From assembly GCF_029168335.1 (NCBI RefSeq), contig NZ_JARGYC010000036.1:1-48075 (forward strand): a DNA stretch of 48,075 bases, given 5' to 3'. The notes under the pieces are model-generated. The model searched no databases. It was not told where the DNA came from and worked only from the letters and a program-made list of their open reading frames with translations. Both the position numbers and the translations under genes were made by a program. The stretch comes from Psychromarinibacter sediminicola. Lineage in GTDB: Bacteria; Pseudomonadota; Alphaproteobacteria; Rhodobacterales; Rhodobacteraceae. Numbering within the stretch: the first letter of the stretch is position 1; every line of letters begins with the position of its first letter. Positions 38,741-48,075 of this stretch are shown here, piece after piece.

Positions 38741-40623
38741 CCCAGTTCATCAAGCTCCTCGCCCGGAACCAGCTGGCGCTTGCCGGCGGGATCATCCTGT
38801 CCATCGTGGTGCTGGTGTCGATCCTGGTGCCGATCCTGCCCCTGCAGCCGCCCGACGTGACCAATACCGCAGACCGCTTCATGGCGCCGTTCAGCGAAGG
38901 CCATTGGCTGGGCACCGACCACCTGGGCCGCGATCTGCTGTCGCGGCTTCTCTGGGGCACCCGGCTGAGCCTGGCCGTGGGCGCGGCGGCGGCCATCGTG
39001 GCGGCCGTCATCGGCTCGGCCATCGGGATCGTCGCGGGGTATTTCGGCGGCACGACGGACAACGTCATCATGCGCGGCGTCGACATGCTGATGGCTTTTC
39101 CCTACATCCTCTTGGCACTGGCCATCGTCGCGGCGCTGGGGCCGGGGCTGATGAACGCGCTGATCGCCGTGGCGGCCGTCAACATCCCGTTCTTCGCGCG
39201 GAACATCCGCGGCATCACCGTGGGCATCGCGCACAAGGAATTCGTGGACGCGGCGAAGCTCGCGGGCAAGGGGCACCTGACGATCCTGACGACAGAGATC
39301 CTGCCGAACGTGGTGCCGGTCATCGTGATCGCCATGTCGACCACCATCGGCTGGATGATCCTGGAGACGGCGGGGCTCTCGTTCCTCGGGCTGGGCTCGC
39401 AGCCGCCGCAGGCGGATCTCGGCTCGATGCTGGGCGAGGCGCGCTCGGCGCTGATCACCAACCCGCATACCTCGGTCGTGCCGGGCCTGATGATCTTCAT
39501 CATCGTGATGTCGATCAACCTGCTGGGCGACGGCGTGCGCGACGCTTTGGACCCGCGGCTGCGCTCGGGCGCGCTGAGCCGGCCGAAGCCGACGACCACC
39601 GTGGCGCGGCAATCCTCGCCGCCGCACGGGCCGGGCGAGGGGGTGCTGGACATCCGCGAGCTGGAGACGCAGTTCCACGTGGGCAAGCGCGTGTTCAAGG
39701 CGGTGAACCAGGTGAGCCTGAACATCGAGCCCGGCGAATGCCTGGGCGTGATCGGCGAGAGCGGCTCGGGCAAGTCGGTCACGGCGCTGTCGGTGATGGG
39801 ACTGGTGGCCTCGCCACCCGGGGTCATCACCGGCGGCGCGGTGTTCCATGGCGGGCAGGACCTCGTCGGCGCGCGGTATTCGACGCTGCGGCGGCTGCGC
39901 GGGGACAAGGTGGCGTATATCTTCCAGGATCCGCTGTCGACGCTGCACCCGCTGATCCGCGTCGGCGAGCAGCTGGCCGAGGCGATCCGGGTGCACCATC
40001 CGGTCGGCAAGGCGGAGCTGCGGCAGCGGGCCATCGACCTGCTGAACGACGTGCGCATCCCCAATGCCGAAAGCCGGGTGGACAGCTATCCGCACGAGAT
40101 GTCGGGCGGGATGCGGCAGCGGGTGGCGATCGCCATGGCGCTGGCCAACGAGCCGGAGGTGATCATCGCGGACGAGCCCACGACGGCGCTGGACGTGACG
40201 GTGCAGGCGCAGGTGCTGTCGCTGCTGGACGACCTCAGGCGCGAGCATAACGTGGCGATCATGTTCATCACCCACGACTTCGGCGTGGTGGCGCAGCTCT
40301 GCGACCGCGTGGCGGTGATGTATGGCGGCCAGATCGTCGAGCAGGGGACGACCGACGACATCCTCGCCAACCCGGCGCATCCCTACACCAGGAAGCTGAT
40401 GGAATGCGTGCCCGAGCTGGGCGCCGGCCGGCGCGAGCTTGCGGCGATCCCGGGCCTGCCGCCGGCGGTGGACGACCTGCCGCCCGGCTGCGCCTTTGCC
40501 CCGCGCTGCCACAAGGCGCAGGCGGAGTGTACGAAGGCGCCCATCGAGATGACCCGTGGGGGCGGCCGGGCCGTCCGGTGCCTCTATCCCGAGACCAAGC
40601 TCGTCGAGGAGGAGCCGGCATGA
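38737..40623 (+). CDS. fused ABC transporter permease and ATP-binding protein (DppC-DppD)
   Basis: A 628-aa protein. Residues 1-~285 are a DppC permease (HWLGTDHLGRDLLSRLLWGTRLSL; EAA loop EFVDAAKLAGKGHLTILTTEILPN). A ~20-residue Pro/Ser-rich linker (PKPTTTVARQSSPPHGPG) leads to a DppD ATPase from ~305 with Walker A GESGSGKS, signature MSGGMRQR, Walker B VIIADEP and the C-terminal oligopeptide domain with its Cys set (GCAFAPRCHKAQAECTK). There is no stop or frame break at the join. Such fusions are known in this transporter class. ATG overlaps the dppB stop; stop overlaps the next ATPase start. Confidence 0.93.
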   Translation: MTQFIKLLARNQLALAGGIILSIVVLVSILVPILPLQPPDVTNTADRFMAPFSEGHWLGTDHLGRDLLSRLLWGTRLSLAVGAAAAIVAAVIGSAIGIVAGYFGGTTDNVIMRGVDMLMAFPYILLALAIVAALGPGLMNALIAVAAVNIPFFARNIRGITVGIAHKEFVDAAKLAGKGHLTILTTEILPNVVPVIVIAMSTTIGWMILETAGLSFLGLGSQPPQADLGSMLGEARSALITNPHTSVVPGLMIFIIVMSINLLGDGVRDALDPRLRSGALSRPKPTTTVARQSSPPHGPGEGVLDIRELETQFHVGKRVFKAVNQVSLNIEPGECLGVIGESGSGKSVTALSVMGLVASPPGVITGGAVFHGGQDLVGARYSTLRRLRGDKVAYIFQDPLSTLHPLIRVGEQLAEAIRVHHPVGKAELRQRAIDLLNDVRIPNAESRVDSYPHEMSGGMRQRVAIAMALANEPEVIIADEPTTALDVTVQAQVLSLLDDLRREHNVAIMFITHDFGVVAQLCDRVAVMYGGQIVEQGTTDDILANPAHPYTRKLMECVPELGAGRRELAAIPGLPPAVDDLPPGCAFAPRCHKAQAECTKAPIEMTRGGGRAVRCLYPETKLVEEEPA

Positions 40624-41579
40624 GCCTCGCGCTGCAACTGGACGACCTGTCCAAGACCTTTCCGGTCGGCAAGCCGCTGTTCGGGCCGGCCAAGGCCCAT
40701 GTGCGCGCCGTGCGGCCCGTGACGCTGCAGGTCGAGACGGGCGAGACGCTGGGCATCGTGGGCGAGTCCGGCTGCGGCAAGTCCACGCTGGCGCGGATGC
40801 TGGTGGGGCTGCTGCCGCCCTCGACCGGGGAGATCAAGATCGAGGGGCATCGGCTGAACAACGCCAATCCGGCCGAGTTCGGGCGCTCGATCCAGTACGT
40901 GTTCCAGGACCCGATCAGCTCGCTGAACCCGCGCAAGTCGATCCGCTCGATCCTGGAGGTGCCTCTGAAGCGGCTGCACGGGATGAACGCGGAGGCGCGG
41001 CGCGCGCGGATCAGCGAGATCTTCGCCTCCGTCAACCTGCGCGAGGAATTCCTGGAGCGCTACCCGCACGAATTCTCGGGCGGGCAGGCGCAGCGCATCG
41101 GCATCGCCCGGGCGCTGGCGGCCAACGCGCGGATCATGGTGCTGGACGAGCCGGTCTCGGCGCTGGACGTGTCGGTGCAGGCGCAGGTGCTGAACCTTCT
41201 GGCGCGGCTGAAGGGGGAGTTCGGACTGACCTACCTGTTCATCTCCCATGACCTGGCCGTCGTGGAGGCGGTCAGCGACCGGGTGGCGGTGATGTATTTC
41301 GGCGCCGTGGTCGAGGTCGGCAAGGCGGAAAAGATCTTCGCCGCGCCGCGACATCCCTACACCAACCTGCTGGCCGGCTCGGCGCCGGTGGTCGGTCGGC
41401 CCTTGACGCCGCCCGAGGCGAAGGGCACGGAGCTTCCCGACCCGCTCAATCCGCCGCCCGGTTGCCCCTTCGCGCCGCGATGCCCGAAGGCGACGGAGAT
41501 CTGCCGCGACGTGGACCCGCCGCTCGAACAAATGGGAGAGGATCAGTTTGCCGCCTGTCACCACCCGCTCGATGCCTGA
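40620..41579 (+). CDS. ABC transporter ATP-binding protein, DppF type
   Basis: A 319-aa second ATPase for the heteromeric transporter. Walker A GESGCGKST, signature FSGGQAQR, Walker B IMVLDEP and VSALDVSVQAQVLN are intact, and the C-terminal GCPFAPRCPKATEICRD is the oligopeptide/dipeptide ATPase tail, possibly with a Fe-S-like Cys set. It ends overlapping the GntR start by about 30 bases if the TTG start is used, so the regulator is in the same operon. Confidence 0.94.
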   Translation: MSLALQLDDLSKTFPVGKPLFGPAKAHVRAVRPVTLQVETGETLGIVGESGCGKSTLARMLVGLLPPSTGEIKIEGHRLNNANPAEFGRSIQYVFQDPISSLNPRKSIRSILEVPLKRLHGMNAEARRARISEIFASVNLREEFLERYPHEFSGGQAQRIGIARALAANARIMVLDEPVSALDVSVQAQVLNLLARLKGEFGLTYLFISHDLAVVEAVSDRVAVMYFGAVVEVGKAEKIFAAPRHPYTNLLAGSAPVVGRPLTPPEAKGTELPDPLNPPPGCPFAPRCPKATEICRDVDPPLEQMGEDQFAACHHPLDA

Positions 41580-42324
41580 ACCCGGCCCGGACCGGCTGAG
41601 CCGGCCCGCGCAGGTGGCCGAGGCGATCAAGACCTGGGTGGTCGAGCAGAACATGGGCCCCGGCGACCGGCTGCCGAACGAGGGCGAGCTGATCGAGCGG
41701 TTCGGCATGGCCAAGGGCACCATCCGCGAGGCGATGCGGATCCTGGAGGCGCAGGGGCTGGTGAAGACGCGGACCGGGCCGGGGGGCGGCTCGTTCGTCC
41801 ACGCGGTCAGCGAGGTGCGGGCGCGGGCGCTTCTGGCGAACTATTTCTATTTCAAGGATCTGACCGTCTCGGACATCTACCAGCTTCGCATCGCGCTGGA
41901 GCCGGAGATGGCGGCGGGGCTGGCAGGCAATCTGGACCAGGAGCAGCTTCGAGCGCTGGCCGACAAGCTGGCCGACTACGAGAACCCGCCGGGCAGCGCC
42001 GAGGAGGAGCGGGCGCAGCACGTGGCGTCGCTGGAATTCCACGCGCTGCTGGCGAGCTACGCGGAGAACCCGCTTCTGAGTTTCGTGATCGGCTTCATGG
42101 CGCAGATGCTGTCGGACCTGACGGTCTATCGGCGGCTCTACGAACCCCGGAACTATGACCTGTGGCGCATGGGGCGCGACCATCAGGAGGCGCTGCTGTC
42201 CGAGCTGCGGCGGGGCGACGGGGCGGCCGCCCATGCCATCATGAAAGAGCATATGGAGGCCGCGCGCGACTTCATGGTCCGGCAGGAAGCCGAGATGGAG
42301 CGGCGGTTCCTGGAGGGGCGGTGA
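41548..42324 (+). CDS. FadR/GntR-family transcriptional regulator (FCD domain)
   Basis: A 258-aa regulator. Residues ~17-85 are a GntR winged helix (QVAEAIKTWVVEQNMGPGDRLPNEGELIERFGMAKGTIREAMRILEAQGLV), and ~100-240 the all-helical FCD ligand domain with likely metal-binding His residues in EFHALLASYAENPLL, RDHQEALL and KEHMEAARDF. The TTG at 41548 has AGAGG upstream; the ATG at 41572 is the alternative start and would remove the overlap with the ATPase gene. As the last gene of the operon it most likely represses the divergent promoter region at 35997-36040, but no direct evidence exists. Confidence 0.88.
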   Translation: MPPVTTRSMPEPGPDRLSRPAQVAEAIKTWVVEQNMGPGDRLPNEGELIERFGMAKGTIREAMRILEAQGLVKTRTGPGGGSFVHAVSEVRARALLANYFYFKDLTVSDIYQLRIALEPEMAAGLAGNLDQEQLRALADKLADYENPPGSAEEERAQHVASLEFHALLASYAENPLLSFVIGFMAQMLSDLTVYRRLYEPRNYDLWRMGRDHQEALLSELRRGDGAAAHAIMKEHMEAARDFMVRQEAEMERRFLEGR

Positions 42325-42358
42325 CGCGCTGTCCCGCCCCGGCCGGCGGCCGGCGCCG

Positions 42359-42652
42359 CTACTTGGCCAGCTCCTTTGCCAGTTCGCAGGCGATATAGGC
42401 GACGCAGGCCGCGTCGTTGCCGCCGGAGCATTGCGCCTTGGCCTGCGCGCATTCCGACCCGCCGCCGCCGGCGTTCTGGCCCTTGAGGTAGTTGTAGTAT
42501 TCGACCCCCTGCCGCGTGAACTTGCGGTTCGCGGGCGGCCCGGCATGGCAGAACGAACATTGCGCGCCGGTGTCGTTGGCGTATTGCGGCAGGGCGGCGG
42601 CCGGCGCGGCGAGTGCGAGGGCGAGAAACGGGGCAAGGAGGAAGCGGCGCAT
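42359..42652 (-). CDS. small monoheme c-type cytochrome-like periplasmic protein
   Basis: A 97-aa exported protein: signal peptide RFLLAPFLALALAAPAAA, one heme site CSFCH (residues 32-36), and a segment KFTRQGVEYYNYLKGQ. A second Cys-rich part (SECAQAKAQCSGGNDAACVAYIACELAKEL) carries four more Cys, likely two disulfides. No axial Met is evident. The gene converges on the GntR gene and stands alone, so its partner is unknown. I recognise no named family. Confidence 0.7.
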   Translation of the reverse strand: MRRFLLAPFLALALAAPAAALPQYANDTGAQCSFCHAGPPANRKFTRQGVEYYNYLKGQNAGGGGSECAQAKAQCSGGNDAACVAYIACELAKELAK

Positions 42653-42840
42653 GAAAGAGACCTTTGTCGGGGAAATGAAACGCCTTCGCTGAAGACGCGG
42701 GTGGAAATAACTTCCCCTACGTTAGCCGGCACGCCGGAGCCTGGCCAGTCACTTTCGGCCCGGGCGCGGACCAGGGGCCCAAACGCAGCGCGCCGCCCCG
42801 GGGCGGGACGGCGCGGTAAGGGTCTGACTGTGCAGGCGCG

Positions 42841-43785
42841 TCAGTCGAAGGATTTCTCGATCCGGTCCAGCGTCTGCATCGCCGACAGCACGTCGTGGAC
42901 CGAGCTGTTCGGCTCGCGCCCCTCCTTGATGGCCGAGACGAACTCGCGGTCGATCAGCTCGATGCCGTTGTTCGACACCGCCACGTCCGACAGGTCCACC
43001 GGATTCTCGTAGCCGTCGACGAGGTCGTCGTAGCGGGCGATGTAGGTGCCGTTGTCGCAGATGTAGCGGAAGAAGGTGCCGAACGGCCCGTCGTTGTTGA
43101 ACGACAGCGACAGGGTGCAGATGGCGCCGTCGGCCGCCTTCATGCCGATGGCCATGTCCATGGCGATGCCGAGTTCCGGGTGCTTGGGCCCCTGCAGGCC
43201 GAACGCCTCCTTCACCTGGCCGCCGGTCTGGTACTGGAACAGGTCGACCGTGTGGCAGGCGTGGTGCCACAGCAGGTGATCGGTCCAGCTGCGCGGCTCG
43301 CCCTTGGCGTTCTTGTTCTCGCGGCGGAAGAAGTAGGTCTGCACGTCCATCTGCTGGATCTTCAGCTCGCCCGCCTGGATCTTGTTGTTGATCCACTGAT
43401 GCGACGGGTTGAAGCGGCGGACCTGGCCGGCCATCGCCAGCACGCCGGTCTCCTTCTGCTTGGCGCAGATCGCCTCGGAATCCGCCAGGCTGTCGGCCAT
43501 CGGGATCTCGATCAGCACCGGCTTGCCGGCCTCCATGCACTGGATCGCCTGCTCGGCATGGAGCTGCGTGGGGGTGGCGAGGATGACGGCGTCGACGTCG
43601 TCGCGGGCCAGGCTCTCGCCCAGGTCGGTCGTGGCGTGGCCGATGCCCTGCTCGGCGGCCAGCGCGTCGATCTTTTCCTTGGTCGGGCCCATGACGGAGG
43701 TGACCTCGATCTCGTCGATGGCGCTCAGCGCTTCCAGGTGCTTCTTGCCGAACGCGCCATAGGCGCCGGCGACACAGATACGCAT
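42841..43785 (-). CDS. ligC: 4-carboxy-2-hydroxymuconate-6-semialdehyde dehydrogenase
   Basis: A 314-aa NADP-dependent Gfo/Idh/MocA oxidoreductase that oxidises the ring-cleavage product of protocatechuate 4,5-dioxygenase to 2-pyrone-4,6-dicarboxylate. The Rossmann start is VAGAYGAFGKKHLEAL; GKPVLIEIPMADS holds the family EKP-like segment, and IQQMDVQTYFFRRENKNAKGEPRSWTDHLLWHHACHTVDLF is near identical, as I recall it, to Sphingobium LigC. Length matches (about 315). It follows ligB by 44 bases, with GAGGGAG before its ATG, and ends the lig operon. Confidence 0.95.
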   Translation of the reverse strand: MRICVAGAYGAFGKKHLEALSAIDEIEVTSVMGPTKEKIDALAAEQGIGHATTDLGESLARDDVDAVILATPTQLHAEQAIQCMEAGKPVLIEIPMADSLADSEAICAKQKETGVLAMAGQVRRFNPSHQWINNKIQAGELKIQQMDVQTYFFRRENKNAKGEPRSWTDHLLWHHACHTVDLFQYQTGGQVKEAFGLQGPKHPELGIAMDMAIGMKAADGAICTLSLSFNNDGPFGTFFRYICDNGTYIARYDDLVDGYENPVDLSDVAVSNNGIELIDREFVSAIKEGREPNSSVHDVLSAMQTLDRIEKSFD

Positions 43786-43829
43786 GTCTTCACTCCCTCA
43801 GTCGTTGGTTCGGCAGGGAAACGCCGCGG

Positions 43830-45079
<1,250 letters not shown>

Positions 45080-45234
45080 CGCATCCTCCCATGGATCGGG
45101 CGCGCCGGGCGTGGCGCCTGTCTGTTATGTGTCTTTTTCGCGGGCGAGAACAAGCCGCGCGCACGCATGACACGGCAGCCGGGAGGACGCCCGGCCACGC
45201 GACGCTGTCTAGCAGGCACGCGCGGGGGGCTGTA

Positions 45235-45273
45235 ATTCGAATCCGCCGGCCGATATTGGAAAATGCTATATCG
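45235..45273. promoter_or_regulatory. LysR-type box upstream of ligA, with an ATTCGAAT element
   Basis: CGATAT (45251-45256) and ATATCG (45268-45273) form a perfect inverted repeat with an 11-base spacer, the T-N11-A geometry of LysR regulator sites, overlapping the 3' end of the lysR gene about 170-190 bases before ligA. Next to it is the palindrome ATTCGAAT (45235-45242). A similar ATTCGAAA occurs in the galB upstream region at 46559-46566. Confidence 0.6.
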
Positions 45274-46507
45274 ACGGGCCGGGCGCGGTCGGCTCCGCGG
45301 CGTCGCGCGGGGCGTGGCGGCGCAGGAGTTCGATGAATCGGGCCTGTCCCTCGGTCGGCCGCCAGCCGTCGCGATAGGTCAGGCCGATGGTCCGCGCGCC
45401 GCCCTCCAGCGGGATCGGCAGCGGCGCGATATCGCCGCGCTTCTCCTCCTCGGCGATCTGGTGGCGCGAGATGATCGACACATAGGGCCCCTGCGCCAGC
45501 AACCCGCGCAGGAAGACCAGCGACGAGGAGACCACGCGCACCGGGGTCGCCGGGCGCTCCTGGATGCGCAGCGTCTCGAACAGGTAGCCGCCGGCGGGCG
45601 TGTCGCGCGGCGGGGCGACCCAGGGGTAGGCGAGCGTGTCCTCGACGCTCGGCGCGCGGTAGGAGAACAGCGGGTGCGACGGATGGGCGACGAGCGCCAG
45701 CGCGTCGTCGAACAAGGGCTCCTGGACGATGTCCTCGGCCGGGGACGGGTCGCGCAGGGCGCCGATCAGGCAGTCGAGATCGCCCTCGCGCAGGGCGCGC
45801 AAGAGCTGTGGGTAGCGGCCGTCGACGACGCGGATCTGCATGCCGGGGTCGGTGCCGACCAGCGCGTTGACGGCGCGGGGCAGGATGGTGGTCCGCGCCA
45901 GCGGCAGGCTGCCGATGGTGAAGCTGCCCGCGCCCGCGCCCTGGCTGTGGGCGATCTCGTCGGTGCCCTGCCGGATCTCGGCCTGCGCCAGCTTGGCGCC
46001 GCGGGTGAAGGCCTGCGCCGCGGCGGTGAGTTCCACGCCGACCGGCGTGGCGGTGAACAGGGTGAGGCCCGACAGCGCCTCCAGCGTGCGGGCGGCGCGG
46101 TGGATGGTGGGTTGCGACACGCCCAGGGTGCGGGCGGCCACGGTGAAGCTGCCGGCATTGGCGATGGCGATCAGGGCGCGTAGCTGCGCGGCGGTGACGA
46201 GCCGGTCGAACCCCTCCTTGCGCGCGGTGCTGCGGCCGGTCTTGAGCGCCGCGCGGGCGCCCTGCGCCAGGTGGTCCAGCGCCGTGCGGACCCGGCGGGC
46301 AAAGAGCGCGCCGGCCGGCGTCGGCGCCAGCGTCCGTGCCCGGCGGATCAGCAGCGGGACGCCGAGATCGCGCTCCAGCCCGGCGATGGCCTGGGTGGCG
46401 GCGGGCTGCGACAGGTGGCAGCGCCCGGCGGCGACCGAGACCGAGCCCGCGCGCACGGCCTCGGCAAAGACGCGCATGTGACGTATGTTCGGAAAAGCGG
46501 CGTCCAT
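45266..46507 (-). CDS. LysR-family regulator with two tandem HTH domains
   Basis: A 413-aa LysR-type protein, about 110 residues longer than usual. Residues ~6-65 form a first LysR HTH (HMRVFAEAVRAGSVSVAAGRCHLSQPAATQAIAGLERDLGVPLL). A second LysR-type HTH follows at ~105-165 (AQLRALIAIANAGSFTVAARTLGVSQPTIHRAARTLEALSGLTLF), then the substrate-binding domain to residue ~395. It lies between the lig operon and the divergent galB-type gene and very likely controls both in response to a pathway intermediate. The duplication is real in sequence: both helices keep the S-(V/T)-AA-L-SQP pattern. Start at 46507 has only a weak ribosome site. Confidence 0.92.
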   Translation of the reverse strand: MDAAFPNIRHMRVFAEAVRAGSVSVAAGRCHLSQPAATQAIAGLERDLGVPLLIRRARTLAPTPAGALFARRVRTALDHLAQGARAALKTGRSTARKEGFDRLVTAAQLRALIAIANAGSFTVAARTLGVSQPTIHRAARTLEALSGLTLFTATPVGVELTAAAQAFTRGAKLAQAEIRQGTDEIAHSQGAGAGSFTIGSLPLARTTILPRAVNALVGTDPGMQIRVVDGRYPQLLRALREGDLDCLIGALRDPSPAEDIVQEPLFDDALALVAHPSHPLFSYRAPSVEDTLAYPWVAPPRDTPAGGYLFETLRIQERPATPVRVVSSSLVFLRGLLAQGPYVSIISRHQIAEEEKRGDIAPLPIPLEGGARTIGLTYRDGWRPTEGQARFIELLRRHAPRDAAEPTAPGPSI

Positions 46508-46532
46508 TGTCCGGCGACTCGCGGGGCTGGGT

Positions 46533-46566
46533 ATAGCGAAATCTTATCCTGGCGATGCCATTCGAA
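46533..46566. promoter_or_regulatory. candidate operator in the lysR-galB divergent gap
   Basis: ATA-N9-TAT (46533-46547), a partial LysR-type inverted repeat, and ATTCGAAA (46559-46566), shared with the ligA upstream region, occupy the AT-richer middle of the 118-base gap. GGGAGGA before 46626 is the galB ribosome site. Confidence 0.4.
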
Positions 46567-46625
46567 ATAGGCAATCCGGGCCCGCTGGGCAATAACGGCG
46601 CCGAAGACCACACCGGGAGGACTCC

Positions 46626-47363
46626 ATGGCCGACAACAAGACGGCGCTGGTGATCAGCGCGCATTCCGCCGATTTCGTCTGGCGCGCGGGCGGCGCCATC
46701 GCGCTGCACCAGTCGCGGGGCTACGAGGTCACGGTGGTCTGCCTGTCCTACGGCGAGCGCGGCGAGAGCGCCAAGCTGTGGAAGCAGGAGGGCATGACTC
46801 TGGACAAGGTGAAGGCCGCGCGCGAGGAAGAGGCGCGCAACGCCGCCGCCGCGCTGGGCGTGTCCGACATCCGGTTTCTGGACCGGGGCGACTATCCGCT
46901 GGATCTGGGCCGCGAGACGCTGGACATGATGGTCGACATCATCCGCGAGGTGCAGCCGAACTTCATGTTCAGCCACTCCAAGTGGGATCCCTACAACACC
47001 GACCACATGCGCACGACCGACTTCGCGCTGGAGGCCCGCATGGTCGCGCAGGCCTGGGGCCACAACCCCGGCCAGAAGGTGCTGGGCGCGCCGCAGCTTT
47101 ACCTGTTCGAGCCGCACCAGACCGAGCAGATGGAGTGGAAACCGAACGTCTTCCTCGACATCACGCCGGTCTGGGACAAGAAATGGGCCGCGATCCAGTG
47201 CATGCAGGGGCAGGAGCACCTGTGGCATTTCTACGAGAACGTGGCCGAGAACCGGGGCAACCATTTCCGCCGGAACTCCGGCGGGCAGGCGGGCGGCCGC
47301 GACTGCCGCTATGCCGAGGGCTTCCAGATGGTGTTCCCGCAGACCGTGGACGAGCTGTCATGA
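46626..47363 (+). CDS. galB: 4-oxalomesaconate hydratase, GalB type (PIG-L/LmbE fold)
   Basis: A 245-aa Zn enzyme of the PIG-L deacetylase fold. [18 protein letters not shown] carries the (A)H-x-x-D metal motif near the N-terminus, [12 protein letters not shown] and [12 protein letters not shown] the other metal and active-site segments. In Pseudomonas putida, GalB of this fold hydrates 4-oxalomesaconate to 4-carboxy-4-hydroxy-2-oxoadipate in gallate breakdown; here it replaces the unrelated amidohydrolase-fold LigJ. It follows GGGAGGA and its stop overlaps the aldolase start. Family and context agree, so the call is strong although activity is not proven by sequence. Confidence 0.9.
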   Translation: MADNKTALVISAHSADFVWRAGGAIALHQSRGYEVTVVCLSYGERGESAKLWKQEGMTLDKVKAAREEEARNAAAALGVSDIRFLDRGDYPLDLGRETLDMMVDIIREVQPNFMFSHSKWDPYNTDHMRTTDFALEARMVAQAWGHNPGQKVLGAPQLYLFEPHQTEQMEWKPNVFLDITPVWDKKWAAIQCMQGQEHLWHFYENVAENRGNHFRRNSGGQAGGRDCRYAEGFQMVFPQTVDELS

Positions 47364-48052
47364 GCTATCAGCCGGGAACGACCGGAATCGTCGTCCAGTC
47401 CATCGAGCGCGCCGACCGGGCGGTGATCGACGGGCTGGCGGAATGCGGCGTGGCCACGGTGCACGAGGCGCAGGGGCGCAAGGGGCTTCTGGCGGCTTAC
47501 ATGCGGCCGATCTACACCGGTGCGCGGGTGGCGGGCTCTGCCGTGACCATCCTGGCGGCGCCTTGCGACAACTGGATGATCCATGTCTGCATCGAGCAGC
47601 TGCAGGAAGGCGACATCATGGTGCTGGGCACGATCACGCCGTCGGATGCGGGCTATTTCGGCGACCTCTTGGCGACCTCGGCGATGCAGCGCGGCTGCAA
47701 GGGGCTGGTGATCGACGGCGGCGTGCGCGACGTGCGCGACCTGACCGAGATGGGCTTTCCGGTGTGGTCGAAGGCGGTGCATGCGCAGGGGACGATCAAG
47801 GAGACGCTGGGCTCGGTGAACGTGCCGGTGATCTGCGCCGACGCGCATGTGAACCCGGGCGACGTGATCGTGGCCGACGACGACGGGGTCTGCGTGGTGC
47901 GCCGCGAGGAGGCCGCCGAGGTGCTGGAGAAGGCGCGGGCACGGGAGGCCAACGAGGCGGAGAAGCGCAAGCGGTTCGAGGCCGGGGAACTGGGGCTCGA
48001 CATCTACGGCATGCGCGAGAAGCTGGAGAAGGCGGGGCTGAAATACGTCTGA
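47360..48052 (+). CDS. ligK: 4-carboxy-4-hydroxy-2-oxoadipate aldolase
   Basis: A 230-aa RraA-fold class II aldolase that splits 4-carboxy-4-hydroxy-2-oxoadipate to pyruvate and oxaloacetate, the final step of the protocatechuate 4,5 route. The Mg-binding/active-site stretch is [40 protein letters not shown], with [20 protein letters not shown] after it; [21 protein letters not shown] is the N-terminal family block. It starts overlapping the galB-type gene and the window ends 23 bases after its stop. RraA-only proteins are shorter (about 160 aa), so the length also supports LigK/GalC. Confidence 0.94.
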   Translation: MSYQPGTTGIVVQSIERADRAVIDGLAECGVATVHEAQGRKGLLAAYMRPIYTGARVAGSAVTILAAPCDNWMIHVCIEQLQEGDIMVLGTITPSDAGYFGDLLATSAMQRGCKGLVIDGGVRDVRDLTEMGFPVWSKAVHAQGTIKETLGSVNVPVICADAHVNPGDVIVADDDGVCVVRREEAAEVLEKARAREANEAEKRKRFEAGELGLDIYGMREKLEKAGLKYV

Positions 48053-48075
48053 GGGGTTTCGCCGCGCTGCGCGCG

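Noticed and set aside
42325-42358. GC-rich hairpin (CCGGCC/GGCCGG) between the GntR and small cytochrome genes as a terminator
   Set aside because: The stem is only about six base pairs and lacks a T-run on either strand.
42741-42835. GC hairpin after ligC as a terminator
   Set aside because: Several alternative short pairings are possible and no T-run follows on the minus strand, so I did not call it.

Overview
The window is uniformly GC-rich and almost fully coding, and every gene I recognise points to an aerobic alphaproteobacterium, most likely a marine Rhodobacteraceae (Roseobacter-type). The reasons are an MrpA-MrpB fusion antiporter, Na+-NQR, the sulfonate enzyme Xsc with a short Pta, a protocatechuate 4,5-cleavage cluster, a CheB-CheR-PAS protein, CtrA-like boxes and an intergenic repeat that resembles one common in that family. 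This assignment is inference; no rRNA or tRNA gene was found. No gap between genes exceeds 300 bases.

Region 1 (1-6000, + strand): a PotA-like ABC ATPase, class III aminotransferase, beta-keto acid cleavage enzyme, GNAT acetyltransferase, histone-deacetylase-like amidohydrolase and FAD amine oxidoreductase, tightly packed or overlapping. Together they look like uptake and breakdown of an amine or N-acetylated polyamine. A 24-bp perfect palindrome closes the operon.

Region 2 (6000-21540): a sodium bioenergetics island. A full Mrp Na+/H+ antiporter operon (AB-C-D-E-F-G) and a lyase-family gene run on +. They face a complete nqrABCDEF-apbE-nqrM-CBS operon on -. NqrB is unusually short and lacks the SGAT motif that carries covalent FMN in known NqrB/RnfD proteins. 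A pentaheme periplasmic cytochrome is transcribed divergently from nqrA. This is the strongest candidate for something new: an Nqr-like complex with altered electron output, possibly to a multiheme cytochrome.

Region 3 (21540-30870): a small hypothetical ORF, a CheB-CheR-PAS sensory protein, an unknown 224-aa protein, and a three-gene trans-envelope module (RND/MMPL exporter, LolA-like periplasmic protein, outer-membrane barrel) ended by a clear terminator.

Region 4 (30900-34824): xsc-pta-ackA, which converts sulfoacetaldehyde to sulfite and acetyl phosphate, then to acetyl-CoA or to acetate plus ATP.

Region 5 (34828-42324): a peptide-type ABC transporter (binding protein, permease, permease-ATPase fusion, ATPase) with a FadR/GntR regulator. 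A DUF1028-PPC/DUF296 pair is divergent from it across an operator-like palindrome region.

Region 6 (42359-48052): a small monoheme cytochrome, then ligC-ligB-ligA and an unusual tandem-HTH LysR regulator on -. Divergent on + are a GalB-type 4-oxalomesaconate hydratase and the CHA aldolase. This is most of the protocatechuate 4,5-cleavage route; the PDC lactonase LigI is not in the window.
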